Positions 1-8,107 of a DNA stretch of 64,000 nt are shown here, in pieces. The notes beneath the pieces were generated by a model. It saw nothing but the letters and a program-made list of their open reading frames with translations. It searched no databases and was not told where the DNA came from. How positions within the stretch are numbered: position 1 is the stretch's first letter; every line of letters begins with the position of its first letter. The position numbers and the translations under genes are program-made. The stretch is from SZUA-584 sp040768905. GTDB lineage: Bacteria > Bacillota > Clostridia > Christensenellales > SZUA-584. The DNA lies in the NCBI GenBank assembly GCA_040768905.1, contig JAXGMA010000001.1, forward strand, positions 2,410,582 to 2,474,581, given 5' to 3'.

Positions 1-143
1 TTTGTGTTAATAATTGCGCAAACTTTACTTAAAATATAATACGATTAGATGGATATGTCCAGAAAAAAATGCATAATTATTGAACATATGATCATAAGCG
101 CGACGTATAGATCAGATGAAGAAGGCGCCGGACTGATACAAAA

Positions 144-172
144 TTGACAGTGCATACAGCTTTAATTATAAT
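144..172 (+). promoter_or_regulatory. Sigma-A promoter for the cytochrome b5-like gene pair
   Basis: TTGACA at 144-149 and TATAAT at 167-172, both exact consensus, are separated by 17 bases. The site lies 72 bases upstream of the first gene, so it should be a strong housekeeping promoter driving the two-gene unit that ends at the terminator near 1043. Confidence 0.85.
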
Positions 173-243
173 AGAAACCATCATTGTCGGCGTTTTTCTG
201 CCGGCGTTTCGCGATTTAAAAAAATGAAAAGGGGGATTTGGGC

Positions 244-609
244 ATGAATAAGCATGCAAGAAACATGATCCTGGTTGTGTTGATACTGGCGGCGGTGTTT
301 GCGGTTACTGCATGCGGTGCGCCTGAGAGCGGCCCTGCAGCAGCGCCTGATGACGGCTCCGGCGCAACTGAGGATTTGCCCGGGATGACGCTTGAGGAAC
401 TGAGTGCTTTTAACGGCAAAGACGGGCAACCTGCTTATATCGCCGTTGACGGGATTGTATACGACGTTTCCGCAATACCCCAATGGAGAGACGGCGAACA
501 CAACGGCTTTTTCGCAGGGAATGACCTGACCGAAGAGATCAAGACCCGCTCTCCGCACGGCACTTCAAAGCTGACCGGGCTGCCCGTTGCCGGCAAGCTG
601 GTTCCCTGA
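244..609 (+). CDS. Cytochrome b5-like heme/steroid-binding lipoprotein
   Basis: A 121-residue protein with an N-terminal hydrophobic segment ending in a lipobox (VTAC, Cys24), so it is probably a lipid-anchored protein outside the membrane. After a short Gly/Ala/Pro-rich linker, residues 48-120 resemble the prokaryotic cytochrome b5-like heme/steroid-binding domain (MTLEELSAFNGKDG, then AYIAVDGIVYDVS). His86 and His105 are the possible heme ligands. The ATG at 244 is chosen because an AAGGGGGA ribosome site sits 8 bases upstream; an in-frame TTG at 238 is too close to it. The gene is 12 bases ahead of a histidine-rich membrane protein, which suggests a small redox pair. The family is recognised; heme binding and the redox role are inferred. 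Confidence 0.85.
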   Translation: MNKHARNMILVVLILAAVFAVTACGAPESGPAAAPDDGSGATEDLPGMTLEELSAFNGKDGQPAYIAVDGIVYDVSAIPQWRDGEHNGFFAGNDLTEEIKTRSPHGTSKLTGLPVAGKLVP

Positions 610-621
610 GAGGAGGAAAGC

Positions 622-1014
622 ATGTACGCCATACTGGGATGGATATTGGTGGCTGCTGTGATCATCATGGCGGCGCCTTACTGGCTGCGCGTTCCGGCGC
701 GGATTTTTGGCATCAAAGGCGTAGGCTATAAGCGGCTGATAAAGCTGCTGCGCGCCGTGCACAAACCGCTTGGCGCAGCGCTCGTTATGATCGTGGTCGT
801 GCACGGGTTTTTGGCGTTAGGCGTTTGCCGGCTGCATACGGGCGTGATCGCGGGGGCGCTTTTGATCATCACGGCGGCTTTCGGCGGCGCGTTTTTCATA
901 TTCAAGAAAAAGCGGCTGTTTATGCTGCATAGGCTTTCTGCGCTGCTGCTTGGCATCTTCTTGCTGGTGCATTTGATATTCCCTTCCGCCGTATTTTATT
1001 TATTTGGCATTTAA
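622..1014 (+). CDS. Four-helix membrane protein with paired histidines, possible b-type cytochrome
   Basis: A 130-residue integral membrane protein with about four hydrophobic helices and a GAGGAGGAAAG ribosome site 3 bases before the ATG. Five histidines are visible, and two pairs are each spaced by 14 residues: His47/His61 and His103/His117. This spacing on neighbouring helices is typical of bis-heme b-type cytochromes and ferric-reductase-like proteins. It directly follows the cytochrome b5-like lipoprotein and shares its promoter and terminator, so it may pass electrons across the membrane to that protein. No specific family is recognised. The heme assignment is an inference from histidine spacing. 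Confidence 0.75.
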   Translation: MYAILGWILVAAVIIMAAPYWLRVPARIFGIKGVGYKRLIKLLRAVHKPLGAALVMIVVVHGFLALGVCRLHTGVIAGALLIITAAFGGAFFIFKKKRLFMLHRLSALLLGIFLLVHLIFPSAVFYLFGI

Positions 1015-1042
1015 ACGGCGCGCCGATGGAGCGACAAAAACT

Positions 1043-1072
1043 AGCCCCGAGGCACAACGCTTCGGGGCTTTT
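1043..1072 (+). terminator. Rho-independent terminator
   Basis: AGCCCCGA (1043-1050) pairs with the arm TTCGGGGCT (1061-1069), followed by a short T run. It closes the cytochrome-like gene pair and marks the left edge of the AT-rich island. Confidence 0.8.
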
Positions 1073-1242
1073 GCCTACCATGAGAGCGCTTTTCATGTAA
1101 AGTCTGCTTTTACGGCAGGAAGAATATGGGGGATAATTGCAATATTTTGTAGGGAGTGGTATAGTGGGGGCGGGAATTGTGTCTTTGATTCGATATTGGT
1201 AAGCATTTAGATTACAAGTAATATGATATACGTTCGGATGAC

Positions 1243-1271
1243 TTGTTTGATTATATTATTGATGTTAGATA
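1243..1271 (+). promoter_or_regulatory. Possible promoter of the AT-rich island
   Basis: TTGTTT at 1243-1248 and TAGATA at 1266-1271 with a 17-base spacer, 22 bases ahead of the first island gene. Each hexamer is imperfect, and because the region is AT-rich chance matches are likely. Confidence 0.35.
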
Positions 1272-1292
1272 ATTATTGAAAAGAGATATATT

Positions 1293-1586
1293 ATGGATAG
1301 TTTTTTTAGCGGATTAGGTACGGAAATCATAATATTAATTATTACCGTAATTATTGGAATATCAGGAGGCGGTATTATTGTATATAAGAAAGTAATAAAA
1401 AAGAATATTCGCCAAATTCAAAAAGCTGAAGGGGATGTTAAGCAGAATCAAAAATTAAGCCTGTTTATTAATGATGAAAAGCCTAAAAATTCCGAAGGTA
1501 AAATTATAAAGAATATTCTTTTTCAGAAACAAATAGCTAAGAATAATGCTAAACAGACTCAAATGGGAGAAATCCGCCATGAGTAA
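1293..1586 (+). CDS. Small single-pass membrane protein with a QIQK-GD-Q motif
   Basis: A 97-residue protein. Residues 10-31 form one strongly hydrophobic helix with a GISGGG turn. A Lys-rich stretch follows, then a polar tail of about 60 residues. Residues 41-53 read QIQKAEGDVKQNQ, closely matching the N-terminus of the next protein (QIQKSGDRSQQVQ). The last codons overlap the start of that gene by 8 bases, so the two are translationally coupled. Codons are AT-rich, unlike the neighbouring housekeeping genes, which suggests acquisition by transfer. The ribosome site (AAGAGA) is weak. No family is recognised. A membrane anchor or effector working with the downstream protein is inferred only. 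Confidence 0.7.
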   Translation: MDSFFSGLGTEIIILIITVIIGISGGGIIVYKKVIKKNIRQIQKAEGDVKQNQKLSLFINDEKPKNSEGKIIKNILFQKQIAKNNAKQTQMGEIRHE

Positions 1587-2676
1587 AAAACAGATTCAAA
1601 AGAGTGGAGACAGATCCCAACAAGTTCAAGTAACAATAGAAAATATCGGAATTGACGAAAAAAGGGTAAGAGAGATTTATTATGAACTGTATGAAATTGC
1701 CCGTAGAGACTTTACTAATGAAGCTTATGCTGTAGCAACGCAAAGAGTAACGGAATTCGAAAATGATCTGATTCCCAAAATACAAAAAATTGATGGAACT
1801 ATGAATGTATTTGCTGACCCTGGTTTTCAATTTTTATTAACTGAGGCTCATAAAACAGCTGCGGCAACAGAACGTTCAGCAGATTATTCCCTTTTGTCAG
1901 AACTGCTAATACACAGAATTCAAAAAGGGGATAATAGAAAAATACGCGCAGGCATTAGCCGTGCAGTCAAAATTGTTGACGAGATATCTGATGAAGCATT
2001 GTTAGCCTTGACTGTAGCATCCGCTTTATCATATTACCCAAAGACAGGGAGTATTTGTGAAGGCCTTAATGTTCTTGATAATTTATATAGTAAATTATGC
2101 TATGATGTATTGCCATCTAATAATGAATGGCTTGAACATCTGGATATAATAGACGCAATACGTATTAATTCTTTTGGAAAACTAAAGAAGCTTGAGGCAT
2201 ACTATTATGATCATCTGAATGGTTATTGTTTAATCGGTATTAAACAAGACTCTGAGAACTATTTAAAAGCAATTGAAATGCTGAAACAATCCCTATTGCC
2301 CCAAACACTTCTTATTGAACATGAATTAAATGAAAAATATGTTAGGTTGCCTATTGCTCGTGAACAAGGCATTGATGACATAAGATTGATTCAAATGGTA
2401 AACACTAACGGTGTTAAAAAGCCTATTAAAAAAACTCTTACAGAAGATCAAAAAAGAGTGTTGCATAAGATTTATACAATGTATGATAATGACAAAAAAT
2501 TGAAAGAAGAATTAAAAACGCGTTTCTGTGACGAATTAATTATGAGACCATATTTGAGCAAAGTAAGAGAATGGTGGAACAATATTACTTCGCCATTCAG
2601 ACTAACTGCAGTTGGGAAGGCTCTAGCTTATGCAAATGCTAAGAGGTGTGATGAATCCATACCAGATCTAGACTAA
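1579..2676 (+). CDS. LPO_1073/Vpar_1526-like protein of unknown function
   Basis: A 365-residue soluble, mostly helical protein. ATG 1579 is preferred over the in-frame ATG 1546 because GGGAGA lies 8 bases upstream and the N-terminus then begins with the family's characteristic motif, QIQKSGDRSQQVQ (residues 5-17). The text after it (GIDEKRVREIYYELYEIA, later ADPGFQFLLTEAHKTA and DYSLLSELLIHRI) recalls the LPO_1073/Vpar_1526 family, a sporadically distributed group of unknown function that I recall from memory. No catalytic motif is visible. The gene is AT-rich, overlaps the membrane-protein gene upstream and is followed by a convergent XRE regulator. This layout fits a mobile defence-type or signalling module; that role is inference. 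Confidence 0.7.
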   Translation: MSKKQIQKSGDRSQQVQVTIENIGIDEKRVREIYYELYEIARRDFTNEAYAVATQRVTEFENDLIPKIQKIDGTMNVFADPGFQFLLTEAHKTAAATERSADYSLLSELLIHRIQKGDNRKIRAGISRAVKIVDEISDEALLALTVASALSYYPKTGSICEGLNVLDNLYSKLCYDVLPSNNEWLEHLDIIDAIRINSFGKLKKLEAYYYDHLNGYCLIGIKQDSENYLKAIEMLKQSLLPQTLLIEHELNEKYVRLPIAREQGIDDIRLIQMVNTNGVKKPIKKTLTEDQKRVLHKIYTMYDNDKKLKEELKTRFCDELIMRPYLSKVREWWNNITSPFRLTAVGKALAYANAKRCDESIPDLD

Positions 2677-2725
2677 ACTTAAGCGCAATATAGTAATATG
2701 ATCTTACTATATCCATATAATCTCT

Positions 2726-2944
2726 TCATCCCCTCTCATCCGGCCTGTAGTCAAACAAATCGCTTGGGCGGCATTCGAGGATCTCGCATAAAAGCGCAAG
2801 GTTTGTGTATTTGATCGATTTTGTTTGATTGTTCACCATTCTGCTGAAATTCTGATAGCTCATGTTCATCTGTTTATAAAGCCAGTATTTCGAACGGCCT
2901 TTTTGCGCAAGGATTTCAAGCACTCGTAACCGGATCGTAGCCAC
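2726..2944 (-). CDS. XRE-family helix-turn-helix regulator
   Basis: A 72-residue protein consisting of little more than a Cro/C1-type DNA-binding domain: a recognition region around SYQNFSRMVNNQT and a typical tail LALLCEILECRPSDLFDY. Length and layout match small YozG-like phage-type regulators. It lies tail to tail with the LPO_1073-like gene, 49 bases apart. It could control the island or its own gene, but no clear operator was identified. Confidence 0.85.
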   Translation of the reverse strand: MATIRLRVLEILAQKGRSKYWLYKQMNMSYQNFSRMVNNQTKSIKYTNLALLCEILECRPSDLFDYRPDERG

Positions 2945-3219
2945 GCCTCCGATATCTCATGTTTTAATTAGATATTAAGGTATAACTCATCTTGAAAGAT
3001 AGACTAATGCAATAGATAATTAAATAGTCTACTAAAACACAGTTAGAGCAGCCGCCAGTTTTGGAGGCAAATGGCGTCAGCCGTTTTTAGCGCCAAACTT
3101 TCTTTAATGGCATTGTCGGCTGTCAGCTGTCAATTGTCGTTTTATAGCTTATTTTATCTACATATGTTTTGCACTATACTATCAATGACTGACAGAATTG
3201 TAATGTGCGAGGTTATTCT

Positions 3220-3390
3220 ATGGAAGTTTACAAGGAAATGTACTACACGCTGTTCAACTCGGCTTCAAGGGCCATCGAAGATCTGCAACAGGCGCAAAAG
3301 CAGACCGAAGCGCTTTTCTTAAGCGCCGGGCAGTCCCATCTCAAAGTGCTGGAAGACAAAACAAAAAAAGATGATCCGGAGAAAAAATAA
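3220..3390 (+). CDS. Small conserved clostridial protein of unknown function
   Basis: A 56-residue, highly charged helical protein (starts MEVYKEMYYTLFNSASRAIE). Short proteins of this pattern, with YYxLFN near the start and a Gln/Glu-rich helix, are common and uncharacterised in Clostridia. ATG 3220 is chosen over the in-frame ATG 3205 because GCGAGG ends 7 bases before it. It runs tail to tail with mfd, with only 7 bases between stop codons. No function is proposed. Confidence 0.6.
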   Translation: MEVYKEMYYTLFNSASRAIEDLQQAQKQTEALFLSAGQSHLKVLEDKTKKDDPEKK

Positions 3391-3397
3391 CAATACG

Positions 3398-6300
3398 CTA
3401 CTCCGCCCGCCGCCCCGTGCAGCAGCCGCGTATGCCGTGCAGGAAGGCAAGCAGCGCGTCTATGGCGTTGTCCGGCGCACGGAAGCTGATATACGGCGGG
3501 TCGGCATTGCGGAGCCGGGCGTTCGGGTGCTTAACAAGCCGCTTCATCAGCGCTTTTGCGTTGATCTCGCTGTCCTCGCCGTACTTTAACGTGAACATGC
3601 GCCCTGTGCGCGTGACTGCGGACAGCCCCGCGCGCGCCGCGTAAGCCTTGATCAGCGCGATGAGAATCAGGTTTTCCACAGGCCGCGGCATTTTTCCGTA
3701 GCGGTCAGCGATCTCCGCTTTGAGTTCCTTCGCGCTGCGTGTGCCGCCAACAGCCGCGATACGCTTGTAGATCTCGATGCGCTGCATGTCATCACTGATG
3801 TAGGCAGGCGGAACATGCGCATTGAGCTTGATTTCGACGGACGTATCCGCAGGCCGCGCGAGCGGCTCTCCTTTGATCTCCGAAACGGCCTCACGCATCA
3901 TGCGGCAGTACATATCGTAACCCACGGCGGCCATCTGTCCTGATTGTTCGGGCCCCAAAAGATTGCCCGCGCCCCTGATCTCAAGATCACGCATGGCGAT
4001 CTTAAAGCCCGCCCCCAGCTCGGTGAATTCGGCGATGGTGGCAAGCCGCTTTTCAGCCTCGGGTGTTAAGTGCGCGCCCGGGAGATATGTTAAATAAGCG
4101 AAAGAACTCAGAGCGCCACGCCCCACGCGCCCTTTGATCTGGTAGAGCTGCGCGAGCCCGAATTTGTCCGCCTCATAGATGATGACGGTGTTCACGCTCG
4201 GGATGTCGATGCCGGACTCGATGATGGTGGTGCACAGCAGCACGTCGTATTTGCCCGACAAAAAATCCTCCATCACGTCTTCCATCTGCGTTTCGCCCAT
4301 CCGGCCGTGCGCCACTGCCGCGCGCGCCTCGGGCACATGGCGCGCAAGCTCGCCTGCCAGCCTGTCCATCAGATTGATCTGCCGGCACACAAGATACGTC
4401 TGGCCGCCGCGTGCCATCTCGCGCAGTATGGCGTCGCGCAGCAGCTCCGGGCTGTATTCGAGCACATAGCTCTCGGGCGCTTTGCGTTCTTCCGGCGGCG
4501 TGTCGAGCATAGATAAGTCGCGTATGCCCGTCAGCGCCATCTGCAGCGTGCGCGGTATGGGCGTTGCCGAAAGCGTCAGAACATCGACGCTGCGCTTTAG
4601 GTCTTTGATGCGCTCTTTGTGCGACACGCCGAAACGCTGTTCCTCGTCTATGACGAGCAGCCCCAGATCCTTGAACTGCACATCGGGCGATAACAGCCGG
4701 TGCGTGCCGATGACGATATCCACCGTGCCGGCGGCAAGCCTGGTTAAAATGCGTTTTTGGTCGAGCGGCGGAACATAGCGCGAAACAGCCTCGATGGACA
4801 CCGCAAATTCTGCGAAACGCTCGCGGAAGGTGTAAAAATGCTGGCGCGCCAGCAACGTGGTCGGCACGAGTACGGCGCACTGCCGCCCTTCCATCACGGC
4901 CTTGAAGCACGCGCGCATGGCCACTTCGGTTTTGCCGTAGCCCACATCTCCTAAAAGCAGCCGGTCCATCACTTTTTCGTGCTGCATGTCCTGCTTTATT
5001 TCCGTGATGCTTTTAAGCTGGCCTTCTGTTTCCTCATAAGGGAAAGCATCCTCAAACTGCTTTTGCCAAAGCGTATCGGGGCCGTAGCTGTGCCCCTTGC
5101 TGCTAAGCCGTTCGCTGTATATAGAAACGAGGTCTTCCGCGAGTTCTTTGACTGCCTTTTTGACGCGTGCTTTGGTCTGGCTCCATTCGCGCCCGCCGAG
5201 CTTGCTCAAACGCTCGCTGTCTCCGCCCATGTATTTTTGCACACGGTCTATCTGGTCGGTCGGTATGAACAGCTTGTCGCCGTCGCGGTATTCAAGCTCG
5301 AGGTAATCGCGCGATATGTTCTGCACCGAACGCGTCACCAGCCGGAGGAACCGCCCTTTGCCGTGCAGGTCGTGCACGATCATATCGCCGGGCTTTAAGT
5401 CAGTGAAGACATCGAACGGCTGCTTTATCGCGGCAGCTCTTTTTTTGCGCGCAAAGCCGTAGATTTCGCGTTCGCCGAGATAATAAACCTTCTGATCTGT
5501 CAGCTCAAAGCCGGAGAACAAAGGCGCAGCGAATGTACCCGCCTCGCCGGGCTCAAGCACGCGCCCCTTTTCCATGCACGCAACAAGCAGCGAAGTGTCT
5601 GAAAGTTCGGCAGAGAGCCTTTGCGCTCTTTGCAGGCTTCCGCAGCAAAGGTAGACGCGCCAGCCGGCATTGACCCGTCCCATTACATCTTCTTTCAATA
5701 TTTCGAGTTTGCGGTTGTATGACAGAGCGGATTTCGCGTGAAACGTGACTTCGCTTTTGGGCTTTAAGTCCGCCGCTTTGCCGATCGTGCAGAGATCTAT
5801 CGCGCCGAGAGTTGCTGCGCGCGTGCGCACCGTCTCAAAAGGATGGTACAGCGCATGCTGGCCCGGGTCAGCTTCGCCGGTTTCTATGAGCTTATCAAGC
5901 TGTTCGGCAAAATCCTCTGTGTGCCTCTCTGCAGCCTCTTTGATGTGCTTGTAATCATCAAATATGACAAGAGCATCCGGTATGTAATCAAAAAGGCTGT
6001 GGCCGCAGGCAACATGCGCGAAGCTCTCGAGGTCTTCAAAATAGCGCTGGCCCAAAAGCTGCTCCGCATAACGCTCATACCGCAAAGAGAGCAGGGCGGA
6101 TTGCGGCTTTGCCGAAGAAAAGAATTGCGCGGCCTGCTGAGAGGTTTCGTTGCTGAGCGTGAGCTCCACGGCGGGCGGCAGAACGGCTTCATTGAACGCT
6201 TCACGCCCGCGCCGCTGCGTTGCCGGGTCGAAGGTGTGTATGGTTTCCACGATGTTATCAAAGAAATCGATGCGGTAGGGCGCAACATTGCCTGGGCAGA

Positions 6301-6829
6301 ATACGTCGAGGATCTCGCCGCGGCGTGCCGCCTGGCCTGCGGTTTCCACGGCGGAAACGCGCTCGTATCCGCTGAGCACGAGGTTTTGCATGAGCAGCTC
6401 GGGATCATAGGCTGCATCCTTTTTGATATGCAGATGGGCGGCTTTAAAATCGTCCGACGAGGCAAGCCTTGCGCAAACTGCTTCTTCGCTTGTAAAAACC
6501 GTCTGTGCATTGCCAAAAGCAACGGCGGAAAGCGCTTTGATCCGCTTAAACATCACTTCGCGGCTGCGCGCCACGGATGAGCGCAGCTGCAGTGCGCGGC
6601 GTACAAGCAGTACAGAACCTTGCAGTGCATCGGCAAAGCCGCTTGCCGTTTCGTCGGAAGCGCAGATGACGATGACGCTTCGGCGCAGTTTTCTTGAAAC
6701 AGCGGACGCAAGATGCGGTTTTAAGCTCTCGGGCACACCGAAAAGCGAACAGGGGACATGCCCTGCCCGCAAGGTTGAGACGAGCTTTGAAAATGCCTCT
6801 GAGGCAAAAAGGTGGTCGCTGATCCGCAT
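3398..6829 (-). CDS. mfd: Transcription-repair coupling factor Mfd
   Basis: A 1143-residue ATP-dependent DNA translocase, close to the usual family length of about 1150. It removes RNA polymerase stalled at lesions and recruits UvrA. Visible parts in order: a UvrB-like N-terminal region, a CarD-like RNA-polymerase-interaction domain around KPGDMIVHDLHGKGRF, then the helicase core with Walker A GDVGYGKTE, Walker B VIDEEQRFG, LTLSATPIPRTL and the GRVGRG motif, and a TRCF-type C-terminal domain. The start codon lies 3 bases after the pth stop, so it is the last gene of the proS-HAD-pth-mfd operon; no strong ribosome site is visible and coupling to pth is likely. The Bacillus pth-fin-mfd order is kept without fin. 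Confidence 0.97.
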   Translation of the reverse strand: MRISDHLFASEAFSKLVSTLRAGHVPCSLFGVPESLKPHLASAVSRKLRRSVIVICASDETASGFADALQGSVLLVRRALQLRSSVARSREVMFKRIKALSAVAFGNAQTVFTSEEAVCARLASSDDFKAAHLHIKKDAAYDPELLMQNLVLSGYERVSAVETAGQAARRGEILDVFCPGNVAPYRIDFFDNIVETIHTFDPATQRRGREAFNEAVLPPAVELTLSNETSQQAAQFFSSAKPQSALLSLRYERYAEQLLGQRYFEDLESFAHVACGHSLFDYIPDALVIFDDYKHIKEAAERHTEDFAEQLDKLIETGEADPGQHALYHPFETVRTRAATLGAIDLCTIGKAADLKPKSEVTFHAKSALSYNRKLEILKEDVMGRVNAGWRVYLCCGSLQRAQRLSAELSDTSLLVACMEKGRVLEPGEAGTFAAPLFSGFELTDQKVYYLGEREIYGFARKKRAAAIKQPFDVFTDLKPGDMIVHDLHGKGRFLRLVTRSVQNISRDYLELEYRDGDKLFIPTDQIDRVQKYMGGDSERLSKLGGREWSQTKARVKKAVKELAEDLVSIYSERLSSKGHSYGPDTLWQKQFEDAFPYEETEGQLKSITEIKQDMQHEKVMDRLLLGDVGYGKTEVAMRACFKAVMEGRQCAVLVPTTLLARQHFYTFRERFAEFAVSIEAVSRYVPPLDQKRILTRLAAGTVDIVIGTHRLLSPDVQFKDLGLLVIDEEQRFGVSHKERIKDLKRSVDVLTLSATPIPRTLQMALTGIRDLSMLDTPPEERKAPESYVLEYSPELLRDAILREMARGGQTYLVCRQINLMDRLAGELARHVPEARAAVAHGRMGETQMEDVMEDFLSGKYDVLLCTTIIESGIDIPSVNTVIIYEADKFGLAQLYQIKGRVGRGALSSFAYLTYLPGAHLTPEAEKRLATIAEFTELGAGFKIAMRDLEIRGAGNLLGPEQSGQMAAVGYDMYCRMMREAVSEIKGEPLARPADTSVEIKLNAHVPPAYISDDMQRIEIYKRIAAVGGTRSAKELKAEIADRYGKMPRPVENLILIALIKAYAARAGLSAVTRTGRMFTLKYGEDSEINAKALMKRLVKHPNARLRNADPPYISFRAPDNAIDALLAFLHGIRGCCTGRRAE

Positions 6830-6832
6830 CGT

Positions 6833-7444
6833 TTAATTGTACCGGCTTTGCGCTTCTGTTATACCGTATGCCAGCAGCGCTTCCACCGCGTCCGCCGCCT
6901 TTGAAAGGGTGTCGTAAGCGGCCTGTTTGTCGTCATATTCGCCAAGCACATGATCGACGATATCTCCGTCAGGCTTGCCGATACCCACGCGCACGCGTAC
7001 AAATTCTTCTGTCTGAAGGTGGTATATGATGGATTTCATGCCGTTGTGAGAGCCCGCGCTGCCGCGTGCCTTGATGCGCACCGTGCCCTGAGGCAGGTCG
7101 GCATCGTCGTAAATCACGATGAGTTGTCCGGCACGTACGCCGAGCGCGCCCGCAAGCTCTTTGATGCTTTCGCCCGATCGGTTCATGTATGTCTGCGGCA
7201 TGCAAAGAAGCACAGCTTTACCGTTTATATCTCCTTTTCCGAGCCTTGCGCTGTATTTATGGATGCGCACACCGATGCCGTGGCGCTGCGAAAGTATCGA
7301 CACCACGTCAAAGCCCGCGTTGTGCCGCGTGTGTGCGTACTGCCCGCCCGGATTGCCAAGCCCGATGATATACCAGTCGGCGCTTAGATCTTTGGCAGGC
7401 TTTCTGCGAAGCCGAGAAGATCCGAATAATAACCTTTTGCGCAT
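6833..7444 (-). CDS. pth: Peptidyl-tRNA hydrolase
   Basis: A 203-residue cytosolic enzyme that releases peptides from prematurely dropped peptidyl-tRNA. The core starts at WYIIGLGNPGGQYAHTRHN, where His41 is the catalytic histidine (His20 in E. coli). YDDADLP carries the conserved Asp, and GSAGSHNGMKSI follows. It has about 22 extra N-terminal residues that are basic (RLRRKPAK). The start is supported by a near-perfect AAGGAGG 8 bases upstream, even though this makes the gene overlap the 3' end of the HAD gene by 61 bases. The function is certain; what the extension does is unknown. Confidence 0.95.
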   Translation of the reverse strand: MRKRLLFGSSRLRRKPAKDLSADWYIIGLGNPGGQYAHTRHNAGFDVVSILSQRHGIGVRIHKYSARLGKGDINGKAVLLCMPQTYMNRSGESIKELAGALGVRAGQLIVIYDDADLPQGTVRIKARGSAGSHNGMKSIIYHLQTEEFVRVRVGIGKPDGDIVDHVLGEYDDKQAAYDTLSKAADAVEALLAYGITEAQSRYN

Positions 7445-8094
7445 GAAGGCACCCTCCTTGCGTCCCCGATAAGGTGGTCGAGCACCAAAAAACCCTCAAA
7501 ACCAAGTGAGAGGCAAGCCATATCATCGGCCACATCGTTGCCTACAAAGTAGCATTCGCGTGCGCTGAGCCCCGTTTTGTCAAGTATCTCTAAAAAGTAC
7601 TCCGGATTCGGCTTGCAGTAACGCGAATTGTCAAAATAAGAAATGTACTCAAAGTCATTGATATCAAGCCCAGCCCACTTGATGCGCGCGTTGGTGGCCA
7701 CCGGCGGAAAAAGCGGATTGGTCGCGAGTACGAGGCGGTAACCCTTTTGCCTGAGCAGAGAGACCGTCTTAATGGCATGGCGGTCTGTACGCGTGCAGGA
7801 CTTGAGAGACAAAAAGCCATTTCTATAAAACGCATCGAAACGCTGTGAAACGGCATCGGGATCTGCTTTTGTTTCGGCATAAAGCGTATTTAAAAACACA
7901 TCGCTGTTGAACGCGCGCCCGTCGTTTTGCAGCATGGCATGGATGGATTTTTTAAAAGCCGGTTTGGTATGCGTGCCTCCGAGAAACTCAAATAAACCGC
8001 TCTGATCGATAAGAGCATCATAGCCGTGCATAAACTTTTCCATATCAAGAGGCAAAAGCGTGCCGTCAAGATCAAAAAATACTGCTTTTTTCAT
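7384..8094 (-). CDS. HAD-family hydrolase
   Basis: A 236-residue haloacid-dehalogenase-type phosphatase. Motif I is FFDLDGTLL with the nucleophile Asp, motif II is ATNP, motif III is the Lys in YCKPNPEYF and motif IV is VGNDVADD. A helical cap lies between motifs I and II, so it is a C1-cap type acting on small phosphorylated molecules; the substrate is unknown. It lies 13 bases after proS and overlaps pth by 61 bases, inside the same operon. Confidence 0.88.
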   Translation of the reverse strand: MKKAVFFDLDGTLLPLDMEKFMHGYDALIDQSGLFEFLGGTHTKPAFKKSIHAMLQNDGRAFNSDVFLNTLYAETKADPDAVSQRFDAFYRNGFLSLKSCTRTDRHAIKTVSLLRQKGYRLVLATNPLFPPVATNARIKWAGLDINDFEYISYFDNSRYCKPNPEYFLEILDKTGLSARECYFVGNDVADDMACLSLGFEGFLVLDHLIGDARRVPSCAKGYYSDLLGFAESLPKI

Positions 8095-8107
8095 GCTGCC
8101 GCTCCGG

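Noticed and set aside
1004..1210. Plus-strand reading frame of 68 codons after the membrane protein
   Set aside because: It runs through the terminator at 1043 and has no ribosome site.
4173..4910. Second minus-strand frame of 245 codons within mfd
   Set aside because: An Arg/Ala-rich shadow frame, as expected in GC-rich coding DNA; the mfd frame has all helicase motifs.
5732..5744. TTTCGCGTGAAAC, one base from the core of a parS site
   Set aside because: It lies inside mfd coding sequence, the outer bases of the 16-base parS do not match, and no parAB genes are nearby.
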